Numbered from the stretch's first letter, positions 26,056 to 34,509 are shown. The stretch is 34,877 nucleotides of DNA from Paenibacillus koleovorans NBRC 103111 (GCF_004000845.1 NZ_BIMA01000074.1:1-34877), one strand, 5' to 3'. The notes: generated from the letters alone by a model not told the origin. Numbers and translations are program-made.

Positions 26056-26180
26056 GTGACAAGAACATGTACCGATAATTAACCGCCCTGGCGGTTTTGT
26101 ACATTATGGGAACGAGTTTTTGTCATTTATTTTTGACATGCACTTGCACCTATTGCCGATCTGTGACAAGAACTTGTACC
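26056..26180 (+). repeat. Cluster of four 18-bp repeats, possible insertion-sequence end
   Basis: Copies of the pattern GTGACAAGAACNTGTACC lie at 26056-26073 (+), 26109-26126 (inverted, ATGACAAAAACTCGTTCC), 26134-26150 (+, degenerate) and 26163-26180 (+). The last two continue into TNTTGCCGAY. An ACCGCC/GGCGGT hairpin with a short T-run (26082-26099) lies between copies one and two. Repeated terminal motifs of this sort are known from IS21-type ends; no transposase is present. Confidence 0.6.
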
Positions 26181-26921
26181 TTTTGCCGACTATAGCGATG
26201 TGATCGTTAAGCTAAAGGGCAGGTTCGACAAGTTCTGCTATAAGCGCAATAGCGTGAAATGCAGGAGATTTAAACAATCTTAACTTTACAACCGAGGATG
26301 GGAATGACGGAACCACGTATCCGAAAACCATCCCGCCAACACTCCTGCGTGCCCCATGGCTGACAGGCCATGGGGTACGAAGTTCAGGTAGATTCGGCAG
26401 AACGAAGGCTAGAGCCATTCGAATAGAAAAGGTATGCCAACGGATATGCCGCGCGGCCGAGAAACTGAATATGGTGAGTATGGTTCCGAGAAAGGAACTG
26501 ACAAACAACTGAATGTAAGGGTCTAAAGTTAGAACATATGGAAACATATGGGCCATCGAGCGATGGTGTGAGTGGCGTAAAGTAAAAATCTGCCCTCTGA
26601 AATTCGCTATGCCTAACTATGGAGGCATCCAGCTCACAGGCCCAAAGGGAGCACCTAAGTTCAGAACGGAAGGCTAGGTTGTAAGGGACTTGGAAAGCAA
26701 GGAACGTTGTATCAAGGGCTGTCACCCGAAACGGTTACCCATAAGGCATAGCCGAAATGGATTTATCCTTGTGAGGGCAGGGGCACGACTGATGAACCTC
26801 CTGTAATGGGAGCGGAGGAACAGCCCCAAGTCTAATGGAAAGAACGATCATTCTCCTTACGTGAATTGCACCGATCGGGTAGGAACGTGGGAAACATCAC
26901 CTCATGAGGAGGGATGCCACA

Positions 26922-28715
26922 GTGCAAGCCTTGAGATATTGGGACTATTACGGCATGACGGAACGCTTTACCGACTTCTACGAAAGGTCTAAGAAAAGGG
27001 AAAAATTCTCGGACTTATACGATACCATTACATCTAGAGAAAATATCCTCTTGGCCTATCGAACGATGAAATCGAATAAAGGTTCAAAGACGCCCGGAAC
27101 CGATGGCAAAACCATTTCTGACATAGAAAAAATGACCGATGATGAATTAGTAGTAGCGATCCAAACCACATTACAAAGCTATCGACCTAAAAAAGTCAGA
27201 CGGAAGCTCATTGAAAAAGATAACGGCAAATTAAGACCTCTCGGGATTCCATGTATCTTGGATCGCATCATTCAGCAATGCTTCCGACAAGTGTTCGAGC
27301 CGATTGCAGAAGCACAATTCTACAATCACAGCTACGGGTTTAGACCATTCCGCTCCACCCACCATGCGATGGCAAGAGTACAATTTCTCGTTAATCACTC
27401 CCAACTGCACTTTGTGGTCGACATTGACGTTCAAGGATTCTTCGACAATGTTAACCATACCTTGCTGATCAAGCAGCTATGGAACATGGGAATCCAAGAC
27501 AAGAGAGTTCTAGCCTGTATCGCTAAAATGCTTAAAGCGGAAATCGATGGAGAAGGTATCCCTGCAAGGGGCGTACCTCAGGGTGGTCTGTTGTCGCCCA
27601 TACTTTCGAACGTGGTGCTCAACGATCTTGACCAATGGATTGCAGATCAATGGGAGTTCTTCCCCTTGACTCAGCCTCTCAAGACAAGATCAGGCGAGCT
27701 ATACGCAAAGCGACGAACCACACTCAAAGAAGGATACATCGTACGTTACGCAGATGATTTCAAGATCCTTTGTCGAGACTGGAAGACTGCCCAGAGATGG
27801 TACCATGCCGTAAGAAAGTTTCTGAAAGAGCGTCTTAAACTGGATATTTCACCGGAAAAATCGCAGATCGTCAATCTGCGAAAACGAGAATCCGAATTCC
27901 TTGGATTCACCATCCGCGCGAACAAAAAGGGAAAGAAGAGAGTGGCGCACACCGGCATAAAAACCGGCAAAAGGCAAAAAATCGTAGCCGAAGCCAAGAA
28001 ACGAATTCAAATCCTACGATCATCGCCGACCGCTCAAAATGCCATACTCTTCAACAGCTTTGTACTAGGGATCCACAATTATTTCAGTCGGGCTACTCAT
28101 GTCAACATCGCGTTCTCACGCCTTGCTTACGATCTTCGAGCCTTCATGTACAATCGTCTTAAAATGGTTGGGAAATACGAACATCCTGCGAACCCACCGC
28201 CAACATACAAGAAATTCTATAGCCTGGGTTTCAGAACATTCAAAGTTGCGGGCGTATATTTATATCCGCTTGCTAATGTGAAAACGGTGAATGTCATGAG
28301 CTTCAGTCAAGAACTTACACCCTACACAGAGGCAGGAAGGGCAAGAATATCCCAAAAACTACGTCCTGATATTAAACAACAAATTCACTCGTTGTTGAAA
28401 TCTAACATCCCAAACCGAAGTGTGGAGTACATGGATAACCGGATTAGTCGTTACAGTATGAAACTGGGAAAATGCGAAATAACGGGTATGTATCTGTTCG
28501 CTGCAGACGTTCACTGTCATCACTATATCCCCGTACATCTCGGAGGAAGCGATAAGTTTAGCAACCTGAGAATCCTCCATAGAGATGTACATGTATTAAT
28601 CCATTGCACACTTAAAGAGACGATTGACGTACTCATTTCCCGACTCGGTCCCACCGATTCAATGGTGATTAAGATCAACCTATACCGCAAACAATGCGGC
28701 TTAGAACCGATCTAA
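26922..28715 (+). CDS. ltrA: Group II intron reverse transcriptase/maturase with HNH endonuclease
   Basis: The 597-aa intron-encoded protein has reverse-transcriptase blocks with GVPQGGLLSPILSNV and the catalytic YADD (residues 276-279), a maturase X domain (about 380-470), and a C-terminal HNH-type nuclease with CEITG, HCHHYIPVHLGG and NLRILHRDVH (about 518-560). It promotes intron splicing and retrohoming by target-primed reverse transcription. AGGAGGG (26907-26913) favours GTG 26922; ATG 26904 would add six residues. The frame is full length and looks intact. Confidence 0.92.
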   Translation: MQALRYWDYYGMTERFTDFYERSKKREKFSDLYDTITSRENILLAYRTMKSNKGSKTPGTDGKTISDIEKMTDDELVVAIQTTLQSYRPKKVRRKLIEKDNGKLRPLGIPCILDRIIQQCFRQVFEPIAEAQFYNHSYGFRPFRSTHHAMARVQFLVNHSQLHFVVDIDVQGFFDNVNHTLLIKQLWNMGIQDKRVLACIAKMLKAEIDGEGIPARGVPQGGLLSPILSNVVLNDLDQWIADQWEFFPLTQPLKTRSGELYAKRRTTLKEGYIVRYADDFKILCRDWKTAQRWYHAVRKFLKERLKLDISPEKSQIVNLRKRESEFLGFTIRANKKGKKRVAHTGIKTGKRQKIVAEAKKRIQILRSSPTAQNAILFNSFVLGIHNYFSRATHVNIAFSRLAYDLRAFMYNRLKMVGKYEHPANPPPTYKKFYSLGFRTFKVAGVYLYPLANVKTVNVMSFSQELTPYTEAGRARISQKLRPDIKQQIHSLLKSNIPNRSVEYMDNRISRYSMKLGKCEITGMYLFAADVHCHHYIPVHLGGSDKFSNLRILHRDVHVLIHCTLKETIDVLISRLGPTDSMVIKINLYRKQCGLEPI

Positions 28716-28776
28716 CTATACCTTATATCCATGAGTAACGAGGAGCCAATGAACTAGTAACCTCCATTAGATGGTA

Positions 28777-28811
28777 CGCGGAGTGCTTTGGAAACTGGCA
28801 CGCTCCGTGTG
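28777..28811 (+). ncRNA. Group II intron domain V-like hairpin
   Basis: ACGCGGAGTG pairs with CGCTCCGTGT along 10 bp (including wobbles), then an internal bulge and a short upper stem with a GAAA loop, giving 35 nt. That is close to the 34-nt canonical domain V. The intron 3' end follows about 48 bases later. Confidence 0.6.
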
Positions 28812-28971
28812 GAGCAGGGGAAAAGCCGGAGATCGCATCAAACGCTTACCTATTGCTACGATAATTCAATCACTTTGCCGAAAACTTTTAGACATGGCGG
28901 ATATACGAAGTTCGTAAATAAGCTGTTAGGTGAAATTATTGTAAGATCGAGTACGAAAGAGGGGTAATTAC

Positions 28972-29100
28972 TTGGAAGATTTGAAATCAATTATTCTAAA
29001 GACTATCACGAAAAGTACATTAACAAATGACATTAAAATTGAAACTCAATTTAAAGTTTATTTAAGAGATAAGGACGCATTCTTTTTAAATATGAACTAA
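28972..29100 (+). CDS. Possible 42-aa protein downstream of the intron
   Basis: TTG 28972 is preceded by AAAGAGGGG (28957-28964). The peptide is polar, with Lys and Thr residues (LEDLKSIILKTITK...), and has no recognisable domain. It is the first of two tiny AT-rich ORFs before the hydrolase gene. It may be a fragment of a gene once interrupted by mobile DNA. Confidence 0.35.
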   Translation: MEDLKSIILKTITKSTLTNDIKIETQFKVYLRDKDAFFLNMN

Positions 29101-29129
29101 TGAAAATGACTTGTATCGGGGCGAGATAA

Positions 29130-29243
29130 TTGAAATTTGCAGATGAATCTAGTGATATTAAATTCACCGATTTTATAGGTCTAAAGGTGACCGAAGCCTC
29201 GGAGTCGATGACATGCGAACTTAAAATGAGAGAGAGGGATTAA
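29130..29243 (+). CDS. Possible 37-aa protein before the hydrolase
   Basis: TTG 29130 follows a GGGGCGAG stretch and the ORF ends at TAA 29241-29243, three bases before the hydrolase start. The peptide (LKFADESSDIKFTDFIGLKV...) is acidic and unrecognised. The close spacing suggests coupling with the hydrolase, but the ORF is too short to be certain. Confidence 0.35.
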   Translation: MKFADESSDIKFTDFIGLKVTEASESMTCELKMRERD

Positions 29244-29246
29244 GCG

Positions 29247-30140
29247 ATGCTTAAGCATTCTATAGTCTTTAAGAAAACAGAGCACTTTGAAATTTACGGT
29301 GATCTTTATGAAGCGTCCCGTAAGAACGCCCCAGTGGTCCTCTATTTACATGGAGGAGCTCTTATTACCGGAAGCAGAAGCCATTTCATTCAGGAACAAC
29401 TGCAGCTCTATCATGATGCGGGGTTTGCTGTTTTCTCGATTGATTACAGATTAGCACCGGAAACCAAATTACCGGAAATTGCGATGGATATCCGCGATGC
29501 TTTGCAATGGTTAATGGTAGAGGGCCAGCAAAAATATGATATCGATTCCGACAACATCGCGGTGATCGGGAAATCTGCGGGCGGATACCTCGCCTTGCTT
29601 GCAGGAACTTTTGAAGCGAGGCCGAAAGCCGTTGTTTCCTTCTTCGGATACGGCGACATTATAGGTGACTGGTACGCCAAACCTAGTCTGTACTACTGTC
29701 AAAAACCGATGGTAAGCCGCGAGGAAGCCTGTGAGTTCATCACCGACCATCCGGTAACGGAAGACGCCGATAAGAATCGATCTATCTTCTATTTACGCTG
29801 TCGACAGCAAGGTACGTGGATTCCAGAAGTGGTTGGAAAAGACCCCCTTTCAGAACAGACCGATATTTACGCCTATTGTCCGGTCCGCCATGTTGCGAAG
29901 GATTATCCGCCGACCTTGCTGTTGCATGGAGATGTGGATACCGATGTTCCTTACGAGCAGTCTGTCATGATGGCTGACGCTCTGGAACAAGCAGGAGTTC
30001 CCCATAAGCTTATTACGATATCGAATGGAGGACACGGCTTCGACCGCAATATGGACCAACCTGTTGTGCAAGAGGCTTTTCTGGAAGTTGTCGATTTTCT
30101 CAGGAAGTATCTGCATGGAGAAAACCAATCCATGTATTAA
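29247..30140 (+). CDS. Alpha/beta hydrolase (esterase/lipase-like, HSL type)
   Basis: This 297-aa protein of the carboxylesterase clan has the oxyanion HGG motif (residues 35-37), nucleophile Ser110 in GKSAGG, an acidic residue at Asp229/Asp231 (LHGDVDTDVP) and His263 in GGHGF. There is no signal peptide, so it acts in the cytoplasm. GAGAGAGGG (29229-29237) precedes ATG 29247. Substrate is unknown; short-chain esters are typical for the family. It is the only intact gene between the intron and the decayed region. Confidence 0.88.
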   Translation: MLKHSIVFKKTEHFEIYGDLYEASRKNAPVVLYLHGGALITGSRSHFIQEQLQLYHDAGFAVFSIDYRLAPETKLPEIAMDIRDALQWLMVEGQQKYDIDSDNIAVIGKSAGGYLALLAGTFEARPKAVVSFFGYGDIIGDWYAKPSLYYCQKPMVSREEACEFITDHPVTEDADKNRSIFYLRCRQQGTWIPEVVGKDPLSEQTDIYAYCPVRHVAKDYPPTLLLHGDVDTDVPYEQSVMMADALEQAGVPHKLITISNGGHGFDRNMDQPVVQEAFLEVVDFLRKYLHGENQSMY

Positions 30141-30336
30141 CCGACCATCACTATAAAATTACGCTATGTTATCTCCTATTGGTGCTACCGCAGAGGAATA
30201 CGCGGAGCGATTTATTCAATATAAACAAGCATAAATAAAGTACCGCGATTAATTCGCGGCTATTCTCTGCTCTTAAGTAGCGATCTGATCCCTGTGGTTA
30301 CTTTATAGTTGGCTCTGAGCAAGCTATTCTTCTTGC
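30141..30336 (+). other. Intergenic stretch, small inverted repeat
   Basis: It contains a CCGCGATTAATTCGCGG palindrome (about 30242-30258) and a 22-codon ATG-started ORF (about 30165-30233, MLSPIGATAEEYAERFIQYK...) that looks like the tail of a lost gene. No other gene is supported. Confidence 0.4.
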
Positions 30337-30444
30337 TCAATCCGGCTCTTTATTTACACCACCACCGAAATTAATACGGCATCCATCGGCATCTTTCATT
30401 GTAAATTTACTCCAATGCTTGGAGTATCGAGGACCAACAACGGA
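30337..30444 (-). pseudogene. VOC/glyoxalase-family C-terminal fragment
   Basis: The minus-strand frame reads ...HWSKFTMKDADGCRINFGGG... and ends at a stop at 30337-30339. The KDADGCRINFGGG ending is typical of vicinal-oxygen-chelate (glyoxalase/bleomycin-resistance-like) proteins. Only about 35 residues remain, and an in-frame stop at 30445-30447 cuts off everything upstream. It is a relic joined to the next fragment. Confidence 0.55.
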
Positions 30445-30448
30445 TTAG

Positions 30449-30634
30449 AGAATTAGAAAATACTTTGATCACAAGATAGTAGAACATGCTGGAGGCTATT
30501 CAGGAGTATCAGGATACGTTTCTATGGTTCCCAGCATAGGATTTGGTGTAGTGTTATTTTCGAATTGTGACAAGGTACCGGTTAAACAACTATCAGAACT
30601 CGTCACAGAGCGATATATAGACAGTGTTTCTTGA
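30449..30634 (+). pseudogene. Serine beta-lactamase-like (PBP4*-type) C-terminal fragment
   Basis: The + frame after the stop at 30446-30448 reads ...DHKIVEHAGGYSGVSGYVSMVPSIGFGVVLFSN..., then ends ...RYIDSVS. This matches the C-terminal HxGG and 'G.GVVVLSN' region of beta-lactamase-family serine hydrolases. The N-terminal SxxK half is absent, so it is a truncated gene. It abuts the oppositely oriented VOC fragment within about 5 bases. Confidence 0.6.
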
Positions 30635-30669
30635 ACTAACGGGTACGTTAGTTTAGTAATGGTGAGGTG

Positions 30670-30780
30670 ATGCTTACCACTGTTAACCCTAAAACCTTAC
30701 CATTCGATTTGAGCGACGAAATCAAGTTTACTTTCTGCATGTTCGAAGGCAAGGTCGTTCAAGTAAAACGTGCTATTTAG
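30670..30780 (+). CDS. Possible 36-aa protein
   Basis: ATG 30670 with GGTGAGGTG immediately upstream (spacing short). The ORF encodes MLTTVNPKTLPFDLSDEIKF... and ends ...VVQVKRAI. It is not recognised and overlaps the RlmH-like fragment on the other strand by 8 bases (30773-30780). It may be real or a fragment. Confidence 0.3.
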   Translation: MLTTVNPKTLPFDLSDEIKFTFCMFEGKVVQVKRAI

Positions 30781-31045
30781 GCATAAGACGAGTTACTTGT
30801 GAGGTGCATGCGACTCTCCAATTGTTGATTTTGTCAGCAAATGATTCGGATGAGATGGTTTGCTCGTTTGGGGTCACAAGAACCGTGAGACTACTGCCAG
30901 CAAGCTTAGTGGATAGTTGCTCACGGTTCTTTAGAAGATGGAGATGGGTTTTGCCGTATCGCGTTAGGCGCTTCTCATACTCCTTGATGGCGTCGAGGTA
31001 GAACTTTTCAAGCTTGGTTTGGATAACGTATATGTCAAATTTCAT
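30773..31045 (-). pseudogene. RlmH-like SPOUT methyltransferase, C-terminally truncated
   Basis: The minus-strand ORF (ATG at 31043-31045) encodes MKFDIYVIQTKLEKFYLDAIKEYEKRL..., like the start of RlmH, which methylates pseudouridine 1915 of 23S rRNA. It continues to 'ISSESFADKIN' and stops at 'SQVTRLMPK', where family members enter the trefoil knot (IGG...). About half the protein, including the SAM-binding knot, is missing, so it should be inactive. It sits among other relics. Confidence 0.6.
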
Positions 31046-31196
31046 GGTTGCTCCCATTCTTTGTTTTGTATTATGCTAACCAATCCAGCAAAGCAATTCA
31101 AGGCAAAGCAAAGTTAAGTATTCCACTCATGTGGAAGTCGCTTGTTCCTTGATTTATAAGGGTTTTGAGTGATGGAAAACTATAACTGGGGACGAA

Positions 31197-31382
31197 TTGG
31201 GGACGCGAAAATTCGCGTCTCATTTATGTTTTTTTCGTCAAGGGAATGGCTTGTGGTGCGGATTCAATATTACCTGTAATGCCCCGATGAAAGCTTTCTG
31301 GGATAAGATGAAATACGAATGGTTACATGGCACGCGATTTAAGACGCGTGATCAAGCGCGTGCTGTTGTATTTGGTATGTAG
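31197..31382 (+). pseudogene. IS3-family transposase C-terminal fragment
   Basis: The 61-codon frame contains RQGNGLWCGFNITCNAPMKAFW followed by EWLHGTRFKTRDQARAVVF. That is the end of the DDE domain of IS3-family OrfB ('RRGNCYDNAPMESFW...EWLHG...F.TR.EA'). The catalytic Asp segments and the N-terminus are gone, and the family YDNA reads TCNA here. A hairpin GACGCGAA/TTCGCGTC at 31201-31218 lies at its upstream edge. Confidence 0.6.
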
Positions 31383-31479
31383 AAATATTCTATAATCGAC
31401 AACGAATTTACAGACTTAGTTTAGCTATGTTAACATTATTCTCGATTCAGAGTATATGACATAAATTGGGGAAAACTAA

Positions 31480-32592
31480 ATGAGAGCTTTAGCAATGTTA
31501 CTTGGTATATTAAGTGGTTTATTAGGGCTTATTTTGGCTGTGGCTATTGGAGCCTACGGCTATATGATTGGAACGGTGGAGAACGCGTCAGCAGATGATA
31601 GCTCCCAGGTGATAACTTCGATGAAAGCTGCAACAGCTACTTCAGAAGTTACTGTTTTGGCCGATATAGCTTCGGAAGCTAGTTTGGCTTCAAATCCTAA
31701 GAAAACATCTAAGGTGAGCATTGCGTCAGCTAGCAGCTCATCTAGACAGGTTAGTCCACGCTCACTCAGTGAAAATCAACTTAAAGTAGCAGATCTCCTT
31801 ATTAAGCAACTGGGAATGCCAGATAACGCAGCGTTTGCTTTGGCTGATGCTGTTACTAATGAAGAACTTTCGATTTTGTTGAAGTTTTTGACACATGGCG
31901 AAAATCAAGAAGGTGCTATAAATGTAATAGTGAAATACCAAGAGGTCACGGCTCAGGCAAGTCAGAGTCAATCAGAGGCTGAAAAGGGTGCAACTACTGG
32001 GGACGAAGCCTATGCTGAAGCAATCACTCCGGCTATGTTCTTCGCAGCTTTACAAACGGGCGATTTATCCAAGTTTGAAGGTATTCTTAGTGATGAAGAA
32101 TTTGAACAGCTGAAGGCACTCGTTGAAGGAGATTATTCCAAGCTAGAAGGCGAGTTCACACCAGAGGAACTAACTAAATTAAAAGAAATTCAATCTGGTG
32201 GGGTTGGCGCTATAATCGTTCAATCTGCTGCTAGTCAAATTGATATTCCTGGCGCAGAGCCTCTATTCACATGGCTTGCTAAATTAATTGGGGTGCTAAG
32301 GGGTAAGGATGCAGCACAGCTTATGACTACTGCTGTGATCTTAGCTATTGTGTCCTTGATCGGATTAGTTGGAGGAACACTTGCGAAAGCAAAGCCTATT
32401 ATAGCAGCATTTATGATGTTAATAGCTGCGGCAGGTGGTTATATCGTGATTTCCATTGGATTTATTATTTCTGCACCACTGTTTATTTTAGCAGCATTAT
32501 TAGCATTTCTCGGTAGAAAAAAAGCAAAGAAAAAGGTAGCCCCGTCTATCCATATTTCTGAATCCGAAGCACTATCTGAACCAATTGCATAA
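31480..32592 (+). CDS. DUF4064-like membrane protein with long extracytoplasmic insert
   Basis: The 370-aa protein has an N-terminal membrane helix (about residues 4-28, 'LGILSGLLGLILAVAIGAYGYMIG') and three C-terminal helices (about 278-355) followed by a Lys-rich KKAKKK end. This is the layout of DUF4064 proteins, but with a large Ser/Ala/Glu-rich helical region (about 35-270) between. GGGGAAAACTAA precedes the ATG. Base composition is AT-rich relative to the core. Function is unknown. Confidence 0.6.
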   Translation: MRALAMLLGILSGLLGLILAVAIGAYGYMIGTVENASADDSSQVITSMKAATATSEVTVLADIASEASLASNPKKTSKVSIASASSSSRQVSPRSLSENQLKVADLLIKQLGMPDNAAFALADAVTNEELSILLKFLTHGENQEGAINVIVKYQEVTAQASQSQSEAEKGATTGDEAYAEAITPAMFFAALQTGDLSKFEGILSDEEFEQLKALVEGDYSKLEGEFTPEELTKLKEIQSGGVGAIIVQSAASQIDIPGAEPLFTWLAKLIGVLRGKDAAQLMTTAVILAIVSLIGLVGGTLAKAKPIIAAFMMLIAAAGGYIVISIGFIISAPLFILAALLAFLGRKKAKKKVAPSIHISESEALSEPIA

Positions 32593-32593
32593 T

Positions 32594-33007
32594 GACTACC
32601 GGCCAGGCCGCGGCGGCGAACATCCAGAGGCGTTTCTTACCGGATTCGTCGGGTATTTGCAAAGCGACGGCTACAGCGGTTACGGCAAGGTCAAGGGCGT
32701 GACGCAGCTCGGCTGCTGCGCATGCGCGAAGAAAATTCCATGAGGCAGTGCAAGCTGTGCCTGCGCCGCAGCGTGCGCAAACGGCGGCAGCCGAAGGACT
32801 GGCTTTGTGAAATGCATTGTTCGAGGTTGAACGTCGCTGGAAGGACGCGACGCCGCAGGCCAGAAGGGCCGCCCGACTGGCGGAAAGCCAGCCGATTCTG
32901 GAGCTGATGGCAACATGGCTGAAGGCACAATACGCGCGCACGATATCTTGTTCCTATTTTCTCAGCCAGTTCTGGCCTTGTCCATGTATGCTCGATTTGA
33001 CGCTTAC
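32594..33007 (+). mobile_element. IS66-family remnant with one intact end
   Basis: The sequence reads DYRPGRGGEHPEAFL and 'YLQSDGYSGYGKV' of the IS66 transposase core, then shifts frame near 32715-32725 (HARRKFHEAV in the next frame). It meets a TGA at about 32806 and continues as ...FEVERRWKDATPQARRAARLAES... to about 32945. The element ends with GACGCTTAC (32999-33007), the typical IS66 terminus GTAAGCG in reverse. The left part is deleted; it starts two bases after the DUF4064-like stop codon. GC is high, unlike its neighbours. Confidence 0.7.
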
Positions 33008-33431
33008 ATTTTCGGGGCGTTTGGGGAGATGTAGGGGCAAGAGGGAAGGCGATAGCCCCGATTCCGAAGGAGGACATTGGGGGTGCATCCAGTACAGAAA
33101 TACAGCCCCCAGCAATAGCTTTAAAAAGTTCTAACAGATTGTAAATCTTAGGTAAGCAACAATCGTCTTTTCATTTAATGGATCAGCAAATGCCCATGTT
33201 TTTTCCTTCTCATCCAACTCAACATGCGTCAATATCCATGGTTCCTCAGGCTCAAGCATTTATTCATGACGCTTCATATTTACATGGACGGCGAGAAGGC
33301 TATCTTTGGAGGGTCTTCCACACCTAATATCACGAAGAAGATTACAACAATCATTGACATTATATCTTCTGTAATATAATATTACCATGCTTGGAAATAG
33401 GCCAATATACTCAATTGAACGAGGTGCTTCT
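33008..33431 (+). other. Intergenic stretch upstream of the stalk-domain protein
   Basis: No gene is recognised in this roughly 420-base stretch. A promoter-like AT-rich patch with TTGACA (33354-33359) and TATAAT (33373-33378) lies 55-80 bases before the next start, but the spacer is only 13 bases, so the true -35 is unclear. Confidence 0.4.
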
Positions 33432-34481
33432 ATGAAAATCTTCAAGCCGATCAGTATTGTGTCAGTGGTTCTTGTTCTATTCGTTGTCTCCTCTATGTCA
33501 GCTTTTGCAGCTAATCAAAAACGCATTGATCTTGATGCTACCAATTACTTTACGGTTTCGGGCTACGATACTGAAACTTCAAGTGAATGGGGCTCCAACG
33601 GATCTGAAAAGTTAATATTTTCTGATTATAACTCTCGCTCCCCAATAACGATTACATACGAAGTGGACAAAGCGCTGGTAACGGTCATTTTATTTTCATA
33701 TGAAACTAAACAACCTGACCCCGCCCCTCACACATTTACAACTCAAGAAACAACCCAAATTGCAACAAAAACAAGAAAGATTGAAAATCCAGGCGGCGGT
33801 CAAACTTGGGGGATTCGAACTGAAGTCCTGGATTCCGTTACATTTCATGAACCCGGTTATTACCATGTCAAAATCAAACAGGATGACGGAAAAGTACACA
33901 ACTTATTTGTGCACATACTTAAAGAAGGTGAGCCAGCTTCAACAGCTGCACCGGAAACAAAGCCAAGTGAGCCAACTGCAACAGCTGCACCGGAAGCAAA
34001 GCCAAGTGAGCCCGCTGCAACAGCTACAACGCCCGACAAATCACTGTCTGTCACTGCTAGACCTACAGCTTCAGCCATTATCGTAGAAGGACAAGCGCAA
34101 GATTTTGAGGTCTACAACATCAATGACAACAACTACTTTAAGCTTCGCGACCTTGCAATGGCAGTAAACGGTTCGGGAAAGCAATTCGAAGTCAGCTGGG
34201 ATGCGGAAAAGAATGCGATCAATCTGCTTTCGACATCGGCCTACACGCCGGTTGGTGGGGAGATGGCGATATCGGGTCAGCCGAAGACAACAACAGGAAT
34301 GCTGACAACTTCCAAAATTTACAAAGATGGTCAAGAGGTTCAGTTGACTGCCTATAACATCGGAGGTAACAACTACTTCAAACTGAGGGACATCGCTCAA
34401 GCCTTTAATATCGGCGTGACGTGGGATGCTAAGACAAAGACCATAGCGATAAACACTTCCATCGACTATATTTCCGAATAA
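33432..34481 (+). CDS. Secreted protein with copper amine oxidase stalk-like domains
   Basis: This 349-aa protein has a signal peptide (residues 1-26, ...SMSAFA), an N-terminal beta-rich domain (about 28-170), a Pro/Thr/Ala linker with repeated 'TAAPE.KPSEP' units (about 172-200), and two C-terminal 'NNYFKLRDLAMA / NNYFKLRDIAQA' segments (about 230-345). These are typical of the stalk-domain repeats of Paenibacillus extracellular proteins. GAGGTG (33420-33425) supports ATG 33432; the frame is open from 33387. It may bind the cell surface; no catalytic motif is seen. Confidence 0.75.
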   Translation: MKIFKPISIVSVVLVLFVVSSMSAFAANQKRIDLDATNYFTVSGYDTETSSEWGSNGSEKLIFSDYNSRSPITITYEVDKALVTVILFSYETKQPDPAPHTFTTQETTQIATKTRKIENPGGGQTWGIRTEVLDSVTFHEPGYYHVKIKQDDGKVHNLFVHILKEGEPASTAAPETKPSEPTATAAPEAKPSEPAATATTPDKSLSVTARPTASAIIVEGQAQDFEVYNINDNNYFKLRDLAMAVNGSGKQFEVSWDAEKNAINLLSTSAYTPVGGEMAISGQPKTTTGMLTTSKIYKDGQEVQLTAYNIGGNNYFKLRDIAQAFNIGVTWDAKTKTIAINTSIDYISE

Positions 34482-34509
34482 ATCAAGTAAAGAGAAAAGG
34501 CAAGAGAGG

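Larger units (their letters stand above)
26200..28859 (+). mobile_element. Group II intron with maturase ORF
   Basis: The element has about 700 bases of structured RNA sequence (many short hairpins) before a reverse-transcriptase/maturase ORF. After the ORF comes a domain V-like hairpin (about 28777-28811, with a GAAA tetraloop) and a domain VI-like segment ending ...TATTGCTAC, giving the AY 3' terminus at 28859. The 5' end is uncertain: GTGAT at 26200 (preceded by ATAGCGA, complementary to 26604-26610) or GTGCC at 26349 (preceded by CTCCTGC, pairing with 26777-26783). I list the longer form. It is in the same orientation as the neighbouring genes. Confidence 0.78.

Noticed and set aside
30773-31220. 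An SCC-type attachment site at the RlmH-like gene
   Set aside because: The gene is truncated before the region corresponding to the attachment site, and no ccr recombinase is present.
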